A stretch of DNA of 50,073 bases from Candidatus Rokuibacteriota bacterium (GCA_016184125.1 JACPDG010000056.1:1-50073), one strand, 5' to 3'. Numbered from the stretch's first letter, positions 26,250-34,290 are shown. A program made the numbers and translations. The notes: generated from the letters alone by a model not told the origin.

Positions 26250-26621
26250 ATGGTGAAGACGTTCGTGCTGGTGTTGATCGCGGCGGTGCTGGGCGGTACC
26301 GGTCACGTGATGCTCGCCACGGGGATGAAGACCATCGGCGACCTCACCGAGGCGCCGTCGCATCGGGTCGGCGGGATGGTCGGGCGGACCCTGTCGAATC
26401 CCTGGGTGCTGCTCGGGGTGCTGCTCCAGGCCACGTTCTTTGCGATGTACCTCACCCTGCTGTCGCGGGACGACGTGTCGAAGATCCTTCCGATGATGGC
26501 GATCGACTACATCGTCGTCGTGCTCCTCGCGCAGGTGGTGCTCGGGGAGGCGATCACGCCGGGCCGCTGGCTCGGCGTCGGCCTCATCGTCGCGGGGGTG
26601 ACGATGGTCTCGCGGAGCTGA
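26250..26621 (+). CDS. Small four-helix membrane transporter of the DMT/EamA-SMR superfamily
   Basis: A 123-residue integral membrane protein with four predicted segments (FVLVLIAAVLGGTGHVMLA, PWVLLGVLLQATFFAMYLTL, IDYIVVVLLAQVVL and WLGVGLIVAGVTMVS). Length and layout fit half-size drug/metabolite transporters such as EmrE or the ArnE/ArnF undecaprenyl-phosphate-aminosugar flippases. The next gene encodes an ArnT-like glycosyltransferase, so a carrier-lipid-sugar flippase is an attractive reading, but no substrate motif proves it. AAAGGA before the ATG, donated by the neighbouring element's edge, acts as ribosome-binding site. Confidence 0.8.
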   Translation: MVKTFVLVLIAAVLGGTGHVMLATGMKTIGDLTEAPSHRVGGMVGRTLSNPWVLLGVLLQATFFAMYLTLLSRDDVSKILPMMAIDYIVVVLLAQVVLGEAITPGRWLGVGLIVAGVTMVSRS

Positions 26622-26622
26622 C

Positions 26623-28344
26623 GTGGCGGTCGCCACGCGTGCAGCGGTCGCGGCCATCGCGCTCGCGGCGGTGGTGATCTGCGCGGGGCTCGGCCAGGCA
26701 CCGTTCGACGACCCGGGAGAGGGCATGCACGCGGAGATCGCGCGCGAGCTGGTCGTGTCCGGCGATCCGTTCGCGCTCACGCTGGCCGGTGTCCGCTACG
26801 TCGACAAGCCGCCGCTGCTCTACGTGATGATGGCCGCCGCATTCACCGTGCTCGGACCGAGCGAGGGGGCGGCCCGACTGCCCTCGGCGCTCGCCGCGCT
26901 CGTCGCGGTGGGCGCGACGGCGTGGCTCGGCGCGAGACTGCTCGGCGTCGGCGGAGGTCTGCTCGCCGGCGTCGCGCTGACCACGTCGCTCGGGTTCTTC
27001 GCCTATGCCCGGTACGTGCGTCCGGAGGCGCTGCTGGTCGCCGTGCTCGCGACCGGGTTCACGCTGGCGCTGACCGGGATCGGCGAGCGGCGGCGCGCCC
27101 TCGTCGTCGCCGGCCTCGCGGTCTTCGGCGTCGCCGGCCTCGCGAAGGATCCAGTCGCGGCCGTGGCGCCCCCTCTCGCCGTCGGGCTCGGTCTGCTCCT
27201 CTGTCGCCGCGCACGTCCGGTCAGCGCGTGGCTGCCGGTCCCGGGTGTGGCGATCGGGCTCGTGCTCGCCGTCGGCTGGTGGGTGCTGGCGGAGGTCCGG
27301 ACGCCGGGCTTCACCTGGTACACCGTCGTGGACAACCACCTGCTGAACGTGGCGCGCGCCCGGCATTTCCCGGACGAGGACGTGCCGCTCGGCGCCGCCG
27401 GGTTCCTCGCCGTCGCCGCGGGCGGGGCGGTGCCGTGGATCGTCGGGGCCCTCGTGTCGATCGGATCGCTGGCGCGGCGCCGGGCCTGGCGAGACCCGTC
27501 GGAGCTTCCGTGGGTGGTGCTCGCAGTCTGGACGATCGGCGTGCTGGGCCTCACGGCGCTGTCACCCTTCCGGCTGCCGCATTACGGGCTTCCCGCCTAT
27601 CCCGCGATTGCGCTGCTCGGGGCCCGGGCGTGGGTGACGGGGCGTGGAGGGTCACTTGCCGCGGTGCACGCGGCCGTGTTCGCTGTCGCGGCGTTGGCGT
27701 GCGCCGCCGGCTGGGCCAGTGATGGGCGGGTGTTTTTCTCCGACGTGATGAGCGCGACCGACGTCGCGACACGCAAGACGGGGGACGCTGCGGCCGCCGG
27801 CCTGCCGCCGTGGGACACGCTGAGCCCGCTGCTCGGCGCCACCGCGCTCGTGTCCGCGTCGGGCACGGTCGCGATCGTGATCGCGTCCCTGCGGTGGCGC
27901 GCGCGCTCACTGGTGCCGGCGAGCGCGCTCGTCGCCGTGACGATGCTCGCCGCAATGCCGATCGTGGCCGCTGCGCTCGCCATGGTCGCGACTCACCGCG
28001 CGGTGCGCCCGGTCGCGCTCGAGGTCGCAGCGCGCATCGGCGCCGGCGACACGCTCGTGCACGAAGGGCCACTCGAGAACTCCGGCGCGCTCGAGTGGTA
28101 CGCGGGGCGCCGGCCCGTCATCGTGGATGGCCGCCGCAGCGTGCTCGGTTTCGGCGCCACGCTGCCCGGAGCGTCCGCCGCGTTCTGGGAACGCGACCGT
28201 CTCGGCCGTGCCTGGGCCGCTCGGGAGCGGGTCTGGCTCGTGACGGCCCGGGAGCCGTCGGTGAGCGTCGTGAAGGAGCTCGGGGGCGCCCGCCTCGTCC
28301 TCGCGGCGGGGGGCCGCCGCCTCTACGTCAATCGTGACGAATGA
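26623..28344 (+). CDS. GT83 (ArnT-like) membrane glycosyltransferase
   Basis: A 573-residue integral membrane enzyme of the ArnT/PMT clan that uses polyprenyl-phosphate sugars as donors in the periplasm. The first loop has the family acid pair and neighbours, FDDPGEGMHAEIARELV, then VRYVDKPPLLYVMMA. About ten to twelve hydrophobic segments follow, then a soluble C-terminal domain with LENSGALEWYAGRRP. The GTG start is 1 base after the previous stop, and the stop overlaps hpnJ (ATGA), so the three genes form one unit. The acceptor is unknown; the hopanoid or polyketide-type lipid made nearby is a candidate. Confidence 0.85.
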   Translation: MAVATRAAVAAIALAAVVICAGLGQAPFDDPGEGMHAEIARELVVSGDPFALTLAGVRYVDKPPLLYVMMAAAFTVLGPSEGAARLPSALAALVAVGATAWLGARLLGVGGGLLAGVALTTSLGFFAYARYVRPEALLVAVLATGFTLALTGIGERRRALVVAGLAVFGVAGLAKDPVAAVAPPLAVGLGLLLCRRARPVSAWLPVPGVAIGLVLAVGWWVLAEVRTPGFTWYTVVDNHLLNVARARHFPDEDVPLGAAGFLAVAAGGAVPWIVGALVSIGSLARRRAWRDPSELPWVVLAVWTIGVLGLTALSPFRLPHYGLPAYPAIALLGARAWVTGRGGSLAAVHAAVFAVAALACAAGWASDGRVFFSDVMSATDVATRKTGDAAAAGLPPWDTLSPLLGATALVSASGTVAIVIASLRWRARSLVPASALVAVTMLAAMPIVAAALAMVATHRAVRPVALEVAARIGAGDTLVHEGPLENSGALEWYAGRRPVIVDGRRSVLGFGATLPGASAAFWERDRLGRAWAARERVWLVTAREPSVSVVKELGGARLVLAAGGRRLYVNRDE

Positions 28345-29801
28345 CGACCAACCGCATCGCGCTGGATTCCCGTGGAGAGCGTCTGAAGACGCTCTTCCTC
28401 CATCCGCCGTCCTTCGAGGGCTTCGACGGCGGCGCGGGCGCCCGCTACCAGGCGCGACGCGAGATCCGCTCCTTCTGGTATCCGACCTGGCTCGCGCAGC
28501 CAGCGGCGCTGGTGCCGGGGAGCCGGCTCGTCGATGCGCCACCCGCCGGCCTCGCGCTCGAGGACGTCCTGCCGCTGGCCCGCTCGTACGAACTCGTGGT
28601 GTTCCACACGAGCACGCCGTCGTTCGCGCACGACGTGCGGGTGGCCGAGGCGCTCAAGGCGGAGAACCCATCCCTCGTCGTCGGGTTCGTCGGCGCGCAC
28701 GTCGCGGTCGCACGCGAGCTCGCGCTCGAGGCCTCGGCGGCGATCGACTTCGTCGCGGGGGACGAGTTCGATTTCACGGTGAAGGAGGTCGCCGAGGGCC
28801 GGCCGCTCTCGTCGATCGCCGGACTGAGCTACCGGGACAACGGCCGCATCGCGCGCACCCCCGCGCGTCCGCCCCTCGAGGACATGGACGCGCTGCCGTG
28901 GGTCGTCGACGTCTATCACCGCGATCTCGACGTCGAGCGGTACGTCATCGGGTACCTGCTGCACCCGTACGTCTCGCTCTACACCGGGCGCGGGTGCCGC
29001 TCGAAGTGCACGTTCTGTCTCTGGCCCCAGACCATCGGCGGGCACCGGTACCGCACCCGGAGCGTGGACAACGTCGTCGCGGAGATCGCGCACGCGAGGC
29101 GGCTGTTCCCCGGCGTGAAGGAGTTCTTCTTCGACGACGACACGTTCACCGACGACGTGCCGCGCGCGGAGGCCATCGCGCACGGCCTCGGGCGGCTCGG
29201 CGTGACCTGGTCGTGCAACGCGAAGGCGAACGTCCCGCTCCGGACGCTCGAGGTTCTGAGGGACAACGGCCTCAGGCTGCTGCTCGTGGGTTACGAGTCG
29301 GGCAACCAGGCGATCCTCAACCACGTCAAGAAGGGCATTCGCCTCGACGTCGCCCGCGAGTTCACGGCGAGCGCGAAGCGGCTCGGCATCAAGATCCACG
29401 GGACGTTCGTCATGGGGCTGCCCGGCGAGACGCGCGAGACGATCGAGGAGACGATCCGGTTCGCCCGCGAGATCGATCCGGACACGCTCCAGGTCTCGCT
29501 CGCGGCGCCGTATCCCGGCACCGAGCTCCACCGTGAAGCGCTCGCGCGAGGCTGGCTCGGCGACGGGGGGCTCGTCGACGGCGACGGCGTCCAGACGACG
29601 GCGCTCGGCTATCCGCACCTCACGCGCACGGAGATCTTCGCGTCCGTCGACGCCTTCTACCGGCAGTTCTACTTCCGCCCGCGCAAGATCTTCCAGATCG
29701 CCCTGGAGATGGCGCGTGACGCGGACGTGTGCCGGCGGAGACTTCGGGAGGGCGCCGAGTTCGTCCGCTTCCTCCGGCGTCGCGCCCGGCGGACCGATTG
29801 A
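28341..29801 (+). CDS. hpnJ: Hopanoid-associated B12-binding radical SAM protein HpnJ
   Basis: A 486-residue radical SAM enzyme. The N-terminus KTLFLHPPSFEGFDGGAG followed by REIRSFWYPTWLAQPA is highly characteristic of HpnJ. A B12-binding-like N-terminal domain precedes the iron-sulfur motif Cys219-x3-Cys223-x2-Cys226 (GCRSKCTFC). In Burkholderia, HpnJ is needed after HpnI and HpnK to turn the glucosamine group of bacteriohopanetetrol-glucosamine into the cyclitol ether. No hpnI or YdjC-type hpnK is seen here. Instead a NodB-type deacetylase and a GT28 glycosyltransferase lie on the opposite strand. It ends at a dispersed element. Confidence 0.9.
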   Translation: MTTNRIALDSRGERLKTLFLHPPSFEGFDGGAGARYQARREIRSFWYPTWLAQPAALVPGSRLVDAPPAGLALEDVLPLARSYELVVFHTSTPSFAHDVRVAEALKAENPSLVVGFVGAHVAVARELALEASAAIDFVAGDEFDFTVKEVAEGRPLSSIAGLSYRDNGRIARTPARPPLEDMDALPWVVDVYHRDLDVERYVIGYLLHPYVSLYTGRGCRSKCTFCLWPQTIGGHRYRTRSVDNVVAEIAHARRLFPGVKEFFFDDDTFTDDVPRAEAIAHGLGRLGVTWSCNAKANVPLRTLEVLRDNGLRLLLVGYESGNQAILNHVKKGIRLDVAREFTASAKRLGIKIHGTFVMGLPGETRETIEETIRFAREIDPDTLQVSLAAPYPGTELHREALARGWLGDGGLVDGDGVQTTALGYPHLTRTEIFASVDAFYRQFYFRPRKIFQIALEMARDADVCRRRLREGAEFVRFLRRRARRTD

Positions 29802-29970
29802 TGGGGGGCGCCGACATGGGGTTAACCCGGTTAGCCCGAGCCCGTCGGCCGCCGAAGGGTGCGGGGCTATGTCGGGGAACCCGGCCGAGCGCAGAACCGA
29901 GGAGCGCCCCGGGTCCCCCGGGGCGCTCCCGAGCGCGGGGGGCGTCGGGGGCCCTTCGAGGCCCCCCACT
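29801..29970 (-). repeat. Dispersed hairpin element, copy 9 (reverse, with a partial second end)
   Basis: The core at 29899-29970 has GCGCCCCGGG-TC-CCCCGGGGCGC and stem 1 GGGGGCCC-TTCGA-GGCCCCC. To the left lies a broken copy with GGGGGGCGCCGACATGGGG and GGGGCTATGTCGGGG separated by unrelated sequence. It sits between convergent genes and supplies the last 34 codons of the deacetylase. Confidence 0.85.
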
Positions 29971-30673
29971 TCCCTCGGTCGCGCGGGCCGTGGCCGAGCA
30001 ACTCGCCGAGGGTCGTCAGCTCCCAGCCCGCGTCCCGGAGCCCGTCGGTCATCTGCGGCAGCGCGGCGCTCAGACGCTCGGGCGCGCGCGGCGTCCCCTC
30101 CGCGTCGTGCAGGTCGACGATCGCGCCCGCATGGGCGTGCCCGACGACGTACCGGGACTGCTCGAGCGGGCCCACGGGCCGCAAACCTTCCGGCTGGATC
30201 GACCACAGCACGCAGGACAGCCCGAGGCGCCGCAGCAAGGGAAACATCGCGAGGTTGACCATGCCCCACGGCGGCCGGAAGTGTCGCGGCTCGCGGCCGA
30301 GGAGGTCGCTGAGGAACGCGTGCGTGCGGCCGATCTCGACGGCGGTCGCACGTGGCCCGGCGAGCCAGAGGCTCTTGTGTGACCAGCCGTGGCTGCCGAC
30401 GTCGTGGCCCGCCCGTGCGATCGACCGCACGACGTCGGGGGCACGCGCCGCGCGCTCGCCGACGACGAAGAACGACGCGCGCACGTCGCGTGCAGCGAGC
30501 AGGTCGAGCACACGGGGCGTCCAGACGGGGTCGGGACCGTCGTCGAACGTGAGCGCGATGCGCGGCGCGCGGGCGTCGCCGCGCCGCACGCACTGCGCGG
30601 TGAACAGATGAGCACCCCACGCGTAGGCGACCCACGCGCCCGCTGCACCCACTGCGAGGGCTCGCCAGCTCAC
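29867..30673 (-). CDS. NodB-type polysaccharide deacetylase
   Basis: A 268-residue carbohydrate esterase family 4 (NodB) protein with a membrane anchor at its N-terminus (LAVGAAGAWVAYAWGAHLF). The metal and catalytic motifs are TFDDGPD (motif 1), SHGWSH (motif 2, His-x3-His), FRPPWG (motif 3) and IVDLHDA (motif 5). It removes N-acetyl groups from sugars. Next to hpnJ, a plausible substrate is an N-acetylglucosaminyl hopanoid, which would replace the HpnK step. The final 34 residues (from about KWGASKGPRR) come from a dispersed element and are not part of the fold. It overlaps the upstream GT28 gene by 4 bases. Confidence 0.88.
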   Translation of the reverse strand: MSWRALAVGAAGAWVAYAWGAHLFTAQCVRRGDARAPRIALTFDDGPDPVWTPRVLDLLAARDVRASFFVVGERAARAPDVVRSIARAGHDVGSHGWSHKSLWLAGPRATAVEIGRTHAFLSDLLGREPRHFRPPWGMVNLAMFPLLRRLGLSCVLWSIQPEGLRPVGPLEQSRYVVGHAHAGAIVDLHDAEGTPRAPERLSAALPQMTDGLRDAGWELTTLGELLGHGPRDRGKWGASKGPRRPPRSGAPRGTRGAPRFCARPGSPT

Positions 30674-31785
30674 GCCGGGACCGCCGCGAGATCGAGGAGC
30701 GTGCGGGCCACGTTGCGGGCAGGGCAGGCCCGGCGCATCCGCCGGATGTTCCGTCTCAATCGGTCGAGGATCGCGGGGTCGCCGAGCGCACGATCGAGCG
30801 TCGCGGCCAGCTCACGCGGCGAGCGCGCGGTGAACGCGATGCCGGCGCGCGTCGCGAAGCGCTCGTTGCGGCGCTCCTGGCCCGGAAGGGAGCCGTACGT
30901 CACGAGCGGAAGCTCCGCGGCGATCGCCTCGGCGAGCGTCATGCCGCCCGCCTTCGTCACGAGGAGATCCGCCGCCGCCATGAGCCTGCGCACGTCCGAC
31001 GCCCAGGACAGCACCCGGATGTCTCGTCCGCGCGCCGCGCGTGCGAGCCGCTGCGCCAGCCGAATGTCCCGGCCTGCGACGACGACGGACTGCAGCGGAC
31101 GCTCGAGCCGCCCGAGCGCCTCGACGACGCCGCCGAGGCGCCCCAGCCCGCCCTCGGAGCCCGCCATGGCGAGCACGACGGGCACGTCGGGGCGCAGCCC
31201 GAGCGCGAGTCGGGCCTCGAGCTGACTCACGGACTCGTCGAACTCGGGGCGCACCGGCACGCCGGTGACGACGACGCGCTCGGCCGGGATGCCGCGCGCG
31301 ACGAACTCGTGCGCGACCTCGCTCGCGGGCACGCAGTACCGATCGATCCGCGGCGCCATCCACTGCGCATGGGCCACGAAGTCGGTGACCACGGTCGTGT
31401 GCGGAGGCACCCGTCGGCCTTCGGCGACGAGCGCGGACATCACGACCGCCGGTGTCGCGTGCACCGTGACGACGGCGTCCGGCGACTCGTCCGCGAGGTG
31501 CCGCGCAAGACGCGCGAGACCGACGCGCGTGGCGCCGAAGCTGAGCGCAGAGTCGACCGCCATCCGGTCGGCGAGCTCGTACGCGGCGGCCCAGGCGAGG
31601 GGAACGCGCCGGAGCATCCAGGTGTAGAGCGCACGCGTCACCTGCTCGAACCGCGGGTGGACGAACTCGCGGAAGTGGTCGCGGACGGCGACCGACGCGC
31701 CCTCGCGCTCGAGCGCCGCGGCGACGCCGAGCGCGGCCATGTTGTGCCCCGATCCGTAACTGGCGCTCAGCACGAGGACGCGCAT
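30670..31785 (-). CDS. GT28-type glycosyltransferase (MGDG synthase-like)
   Basis: A 371-residue GT-B glycosyltransferase related to MurG and monogalactosyldiacylglycerol synthase. The N-terminus LVLSASYGSGHNMAALGVA is typical of the MGDG-synthase branch and is followed by VTDFVAHAQW. The C-terminal nucleotide-sugar site shows TKAGGMTLAEAIAAELPLV and the gate sequence LPGQERRNERF. Such enzymes glycosylate membrane lipids. It is transcribed with the NodB-type deacetylase, so the pair could add an N-acetylated sugar to a lipid and then deacetylate it. The promoter overlaps that of the divergent LLM gene. Confidence 0.87.
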   Translation of the reverse strand: MRVLVLSASYGSGHNMAALGVAAALEREGASVAVRDHFREFVHPRFEQVTRALYTWMLRRVPLAWAAAYELADRMAVDSALSFGATRVGLARLARHLADESPDAVVTVHATPAVVMSALVAEGRRVPPHTTVVTDFVAHAQWMAPRIDRYCVPASEVAHEFVARGIPAERVVVTGVPVRPEFDESVSQLEARLALGLRPDVPVVLAMAGSEGGLGRLGGVVEALGRLERPLQSVVVAGRDIRLAQRLARAARGRDIRVLSWASDVRRLMAAADLLVTKAGGMTLAEAIAAELPLVTYGSLPGQERRNERFATRAGIAFTARSPRELAATLDRALGDPAILDRLRRNIRRMRRACPARNVARTLLDLAAVPA

Positions 31786-31797
31786 AATGTGGACCGT

Positions 31798-31804
31798 TAT
31801 GCTA
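31798..31804. promoter_or_regulatory. Overlapping divergent -10 elements (GCTAGC core)
   Basis: On the plus strand TATGCT (31798-31803) points to the LLM gene at 31823. On the minus strand TG-C-TAGCAT (core 31804-31799) points to the GT28 gene 14 bases away at 31785. The two hexamers share bases, so only one polymerase could bind at a time. No clear -35 is seen for either. Confidence 0.4.
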
Positions 31805-31822
31805 GCAGCGGAGGGCGCGCCG

Positions 31823-32815
31823 ATGAAATTCGGGATCTTCTCGGTCGTCGATCACTATCCGAGAGCGCTGGCGCGGACCACCGGGCAGCTCTACGCCGAG
31901 CTGCTCGAGCAGGTGCAGGCGGCCGAGGAGCTGGGGTTCGAGTCCTTCTGGGTCGCGGAGCACCACTTCCACGAGTACGGGGCGATCCCGCGCCCGCCGA
32001 TCTGGCTCGCTGCCGCGGCGGCACGGACGCGCACCATCCGACTCGGCGCGGCCGTCGTCGTGCTGCCCTTCGACCATCCGCTGCGGGTTGCCGAGGACTA
32101 CGCGATGGTGGACATCCTCTGCGGTGGCCGCCTCGACCTGGGCGTCGGATCCGGGTATCTGAAGCACGAGTACCAGGGCTTCGGGATCGATCCCAACGAG
32201 AAGCGCGAGCGGTTCGACGAGAGCCTCGAGATCCTGCTTCGTGCGTGGACGGGCGAGCGCTTCTCCTATCGCGGCCGCTTCCATACCGTGGTGAACGTCC
32301 AGCTGAACGTCACGCCGATCCAGCGACCGCGACCCCCGATCTGGATCGCGGTGCTTCGCAACGAGGCGGCCGTGTTCGCGGGACGCCGCGGTCTGCCCGT
32401 GATGATGATCCCGTACGCCAACACGGAGGACGTGGCCGAGCTGGCCAGCGCGGTGCGCGCCTTCCGGCAAGCGTTCATCGATGCGGGCGGGACTCCGGAG
32501 GACGCGACGGTGCCGTTCGGCCTGCACGCGTACTGCACGGAGAGCCTCGACGATGCGCGCGCCGAGGCCCAGGACGCGATGGACCGGTGCGTGCGGACAC
32601 GCCTCTACGCGAAGCAGCGGTCGTTCGATCTGCTCGTGCAGAAGGACCTGATCGCGTTCGGCAGCCCCGACGACGTCGCCCGGGTTGCCCGGCGCTATGC
32701 CGAGGCCGGACTGACCCATTTCCTCGCGATCACGAGCTTCGGCGGGCTCGAGCACAAGCGCGTGCTCCGGTCGATGGAGCTGTTGGCAAAAGAGGTGCTG
32801 CCGCGGTTCAGTTGA
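31823..32815 (+). CDS. LLM-class flavin-dependent oxidoreductase
   Basis: A 330-residue luciferase-like monooxygenase. The ATG at 31823 has GGAGGG upstream at 9 bases; the longer frame from 31787 lies in the promoter. Typical features are MKFGIFSVVDHYP, SFWVAEHHFHEYG, LGAAVVVLPFDHPLRVAEDYA and GGRLDLGVGSGY. These enzymes use reduced FMN to oxidise diverse small molecules; the substrate cannot be read here. It is monocistronic, and its stop is immediately followed by the tRNA-Val promoter. Confidence 0.88.
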   Translation: MKFGIFSVVDHYPRALARTTGQLYAELLEQVQAAEELGFESFWVAEHHFHEYGAIPRPPIWLAAAAARTRTIRLGAAVVVLPFDHPLRVAEDYAMVDILCGGRLDLGVGSGYLKHEYQGFGIDPNEKRERFDESLEILLRAWTGERFSYRGRFHTVVNVQLNVTPIQRPRPPIWIAVLRNEAAVFAGRRGLPVMMIPYANTEDVAELASAVRAFRQAFIDAGGTPEDATVPFGLHAYCTESLDDARAEAQDAMDRCVRTRLYAKQRSFDLLVQKDLIAFGSPDDVARVARRYAEAGLTHFLAITSFGGLEHKRVLRSMELLAKEVLPRFS

Positions 32816-32841
32816 CGGGCAGGCGGGGGACGCTGTAACGT
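32812..32841 (+). promoter_or_regulatory. Promoter of tRNA-Val (TTGACG-18-TAACGT)
   Basis: -35 TTGACG at 32812-32817 overlaps the end of the LLM gene. The spacer is 18 bases and the -10 TAACGT is at 32836-32841. Transcription from about 32848 would give a leader of about 54 bases before the mature tRNA end. Confidence 0.5.
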
Positions 32842-32901
32842 AACCAAGCCACACAAAAGCGAAGTCGCGAGAGCCGGCGTGACCGGCGCCCGTCTCCGAA
32901 C

Positions 32902-32977
32902 GGCCGCTTAGCTCAGTCGGAAGAGCGCCCGTTTCACATGCGGGAGGTCGTAGGTTCGAGCCCTACAGCGGCCACCA
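32902..32977 (+). tRNA. tRNA-Val, anticodon CAC
   Basis: A complete 76-base cloverleaf with encoded CCA. The acceptor stem is GGCCGCT/AGCGGCC. The D arm is GCTC...GAGC. The anticodon stem CCCGT/GCGGG holds loop TTCACAT, giving anticodon CAC for GUG codons. The T arm is GTAGG-TTCGAGC-CCTAC. All stems pair, allowing one G-T pair in the anticodon stem. Confidence 0.97.
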
Positions 32978-32980
32978 TCC

Positions 32981-33006
32981 AAGGGCCCGGGTCACCCCGG
33001 GCCCTT
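32981..33006 (+). terminator. Terminator hairpin behind tRNA-Val
   Basis: AAGGGCCCGGG pairs with CCCGGGCCCTT across a short loop, 3 bases after the tRNA. The following bases (TCGTCGTCT) are only moderately T-rich. Confidence 0.65.
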
Positions 33007-33017
33007 CGTCGTCTGAG

Positions 33018-33065
33018 AGTTCGAGCAACAATCGACCGCCGCGGCGGTCGATTGTTGCTCGAACT
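33018..33065. repeat. Perfect 48-bp palindrome
   Basis: Two uninterrupted 24-bp arms meet at 33041/33042 with no loop. The outer bases are AGTTCGAGCAACAATCGACC on the left. It lies between the tRNA-Val terminator and repeat copy 10. It is unlike the GC-only dispersed elements, since its arms contain the AT-rich CAACAATCG block. Confidence 0.95.
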
Positions 33066-33071
33066 GAGATC

Positions 33072-33173
33072 ATGGGGGGCCCCGACATGGCCCCCCCAAA
33101 CCCCCCAGCGCTCGCCTGGGCCACGGGGTGAACCCGGGCCCGGCTCGACACGCGGATTCCTTCACGGGCTCTC
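33072..33173 (+). repeat. Dispersed hairpin element, copy 10 (forward)
   Basis: Stem 1 is GGGGGGCC-CCGACAT-GGCCCCCC. The C-rich spacer is AAACCCCCCAGCGCTCG. Stem 2 is changed to GGGCCACGGG/AACCCGGGCCC-like pairing, and the tail CGGATTCCTTCACGGGCTC matches copies 2 and 4. The region 32816-33337 has no protein gene; it holds the tRNA, its terminator, the palindrome, this element and a promoter. Confidence 0.9.
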
Positions 33174-33214
33174 TCCCCGCCCGCCCGGCTCGCCGGTTCC
33201 CTCCTATGCGCGGG

Positions 33215-33223
33215 TGTTATACT
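33215..33223 (+). promoter_or_regulatory. Extended -10 promoter (TGtTATACT) for the NYN gene
   Basis: TATACT at 33218-33223 with TG one base upstream, identical in core to the ftsH promoter. The predicted transcript has a leader of about 108 bases before the ATG at 33338. No -35 is recognisable. Confidence 0.55.
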
Positions 33224-33337
33224 GCGCGGAAACCGGCCGAAATTGGGCTCACGCCTTGGTCGTCGTCGCGCTCGCGAGTCCAATGTCGTCCACCGTCATT
33301 TCACTGCAGTAGCACCGGCACCGCCCGGGAGTCCTCT

Positions 33338-34237
33338 ATGAAGGTCTCGATTTTCATTGACGGCCAGAACTTCTACCGCTCGTTGCTCCGTTACGACGAG
33401 TCGCTCCGGGTCGACTACGACCGTCTGGCCGTCTGGATCACACAGGCCGTCGGAGGTCCGACGGCCACGTTCTCCGGCGCCTACTATTACGTCGGCGTCT
33501 CGCCGGGCGCGCCGGCGCTGGTCGAAGGCTTCCTGAAGGGCCTGGAGCTCCGGCCCGGGTACTTCGTCAAGCGCGAAGGCCGCGTGCGCCGGACCGGGCG
33601 CTGCCCCTCGTGCGGCGCCGAGTACGAGTACACGACGGAAAAGCGCGTCGACACACGGCTCGTCGCCGACCTGATTCACTACGCCGCGATCGGCGCGTTC
33701 GACGCCGCGGTCCTGGTCTCCGGTGACGACGATTTCGTTCCCGCCGTCGAGGCGGTGAACGCGCTCGGCCGGCAGGTCTGGGTGGCCACATGGTCGGCCG
33801 AGGAGCTGTCGACCGACCTCCGCGTGCGGTGCTTCGGCCACATTCACCTCAGCGAGGGCGTCGCCGCGTTCCGCGCGGATCGCCAGCCGCGGTCCCTCGA
33901 GCGCCGGACCGGTCTCCGGACCGAGAGCGCGCCGGCGGTCGCGCGGAACAACGTCATCCGGGGACCGCATCCGTCGGCGCCGCGCGTCATGCTCGAGCGC
34001 GCGGTCATCGAGCTCCAGCGTGCCGAGGCCCGGCTGCCGCACGTGAGCCGCGGGTACTTCGTGACCCGGTGGAAATCCCATCAGTTGCCGCCGGCAGGGC
34101 ACGAGCGCGAGCAGGTCGTGCAGCAGCTCATCGATGCCGGGCTCATCGAGGAGTTCGAGGTGGTGGACGCCGAAGGGCGGTCCGTCACCGCGATCCGCAC
34201 GCGGGAGCGAACCGACGACGTCGCGCTCCCCGGCTGA
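33338..34237 (+). CDS. NYN-domain (PIN-like) nuclease-family protein
   Basis: A 299-residue protein. Residues 1-170 form a NYN/LabA-like PIN-fold domain with the acidic residues expected at the active site: Asp8 in FIDGQNFYRS, Asp in DTRLVADLIHYA and the triple Asp in LVSGDDDFVPAV. A CPSCG pair is inserted between strands, which could be half of a zinc site. The C-terminal part (SRGYFVTRWKSHQL, VQQLIDAGLIEEFEV) looks like a winged helix. Family members are RNA-targeting nucleases or RNA-binding regulators. It is a single gene with its own promoter. Confidence 0.85.
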   Translation: MKVSIFIDGQNFYRSLLRYDESLRVDYDRLAVWITQAVGGPTATFSGAYYYVGVSPGAPALVEGFLKGLELRPGYFVKREGRVRRTGRCPSCGAEYEYTTEKRVDTRLVADLIHYAAIGAFDAAVLVSGDDDFVPAVEAVNALGRQVWVATWSAEELSTDLRVRCFGHIHLSEGVAAFRADRQPRSLERRTGLRTESAPAVARNNVIRGPHPSAPRVMLERAVIELQRAEARLPHVSRGYFVTRWKSHQLPPAGHEREQVVQQLIDAGLIEEFEVVDAEGRSVTAIRTRERTDDVALPG

Positions 34238-34281
34238 GCGCGCGCGACGCGCGTCACGCCGCGGAACCCCTCCGGGGCGGG

Positions 34282-34290
34282 TGTTACACT
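34282..34290 (+). promoter_or_regulatory. Extended -10 promoter (TGtTACACT)
   Basis: TACACT at 34285-34290 with upstream TG, within GGGTGTTACACTG, almost the same 13-mer as at the NYN promoter (GGGTGTTATACTG). The start codon follows at 34313 with a strong GAGGAGGGGAG ribosome-binding site. Confidence 0.55.

Noticed and set aside
32902..33065. Integrative element attachment site at tRNA-Val
   Set aside because: No integrase gene or second copy of the tRNA 3' end is visible in the window, so there is no support beyond proximity of the palindrome.
32938..33312. 124-codon frame over the tRNA 3' half and the palindrome
   Set aside because: It begins inside tRNA-Val and runs through a terminator, a palindrome and a repeat. 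No ribosome-binding site or protein-like sequence.
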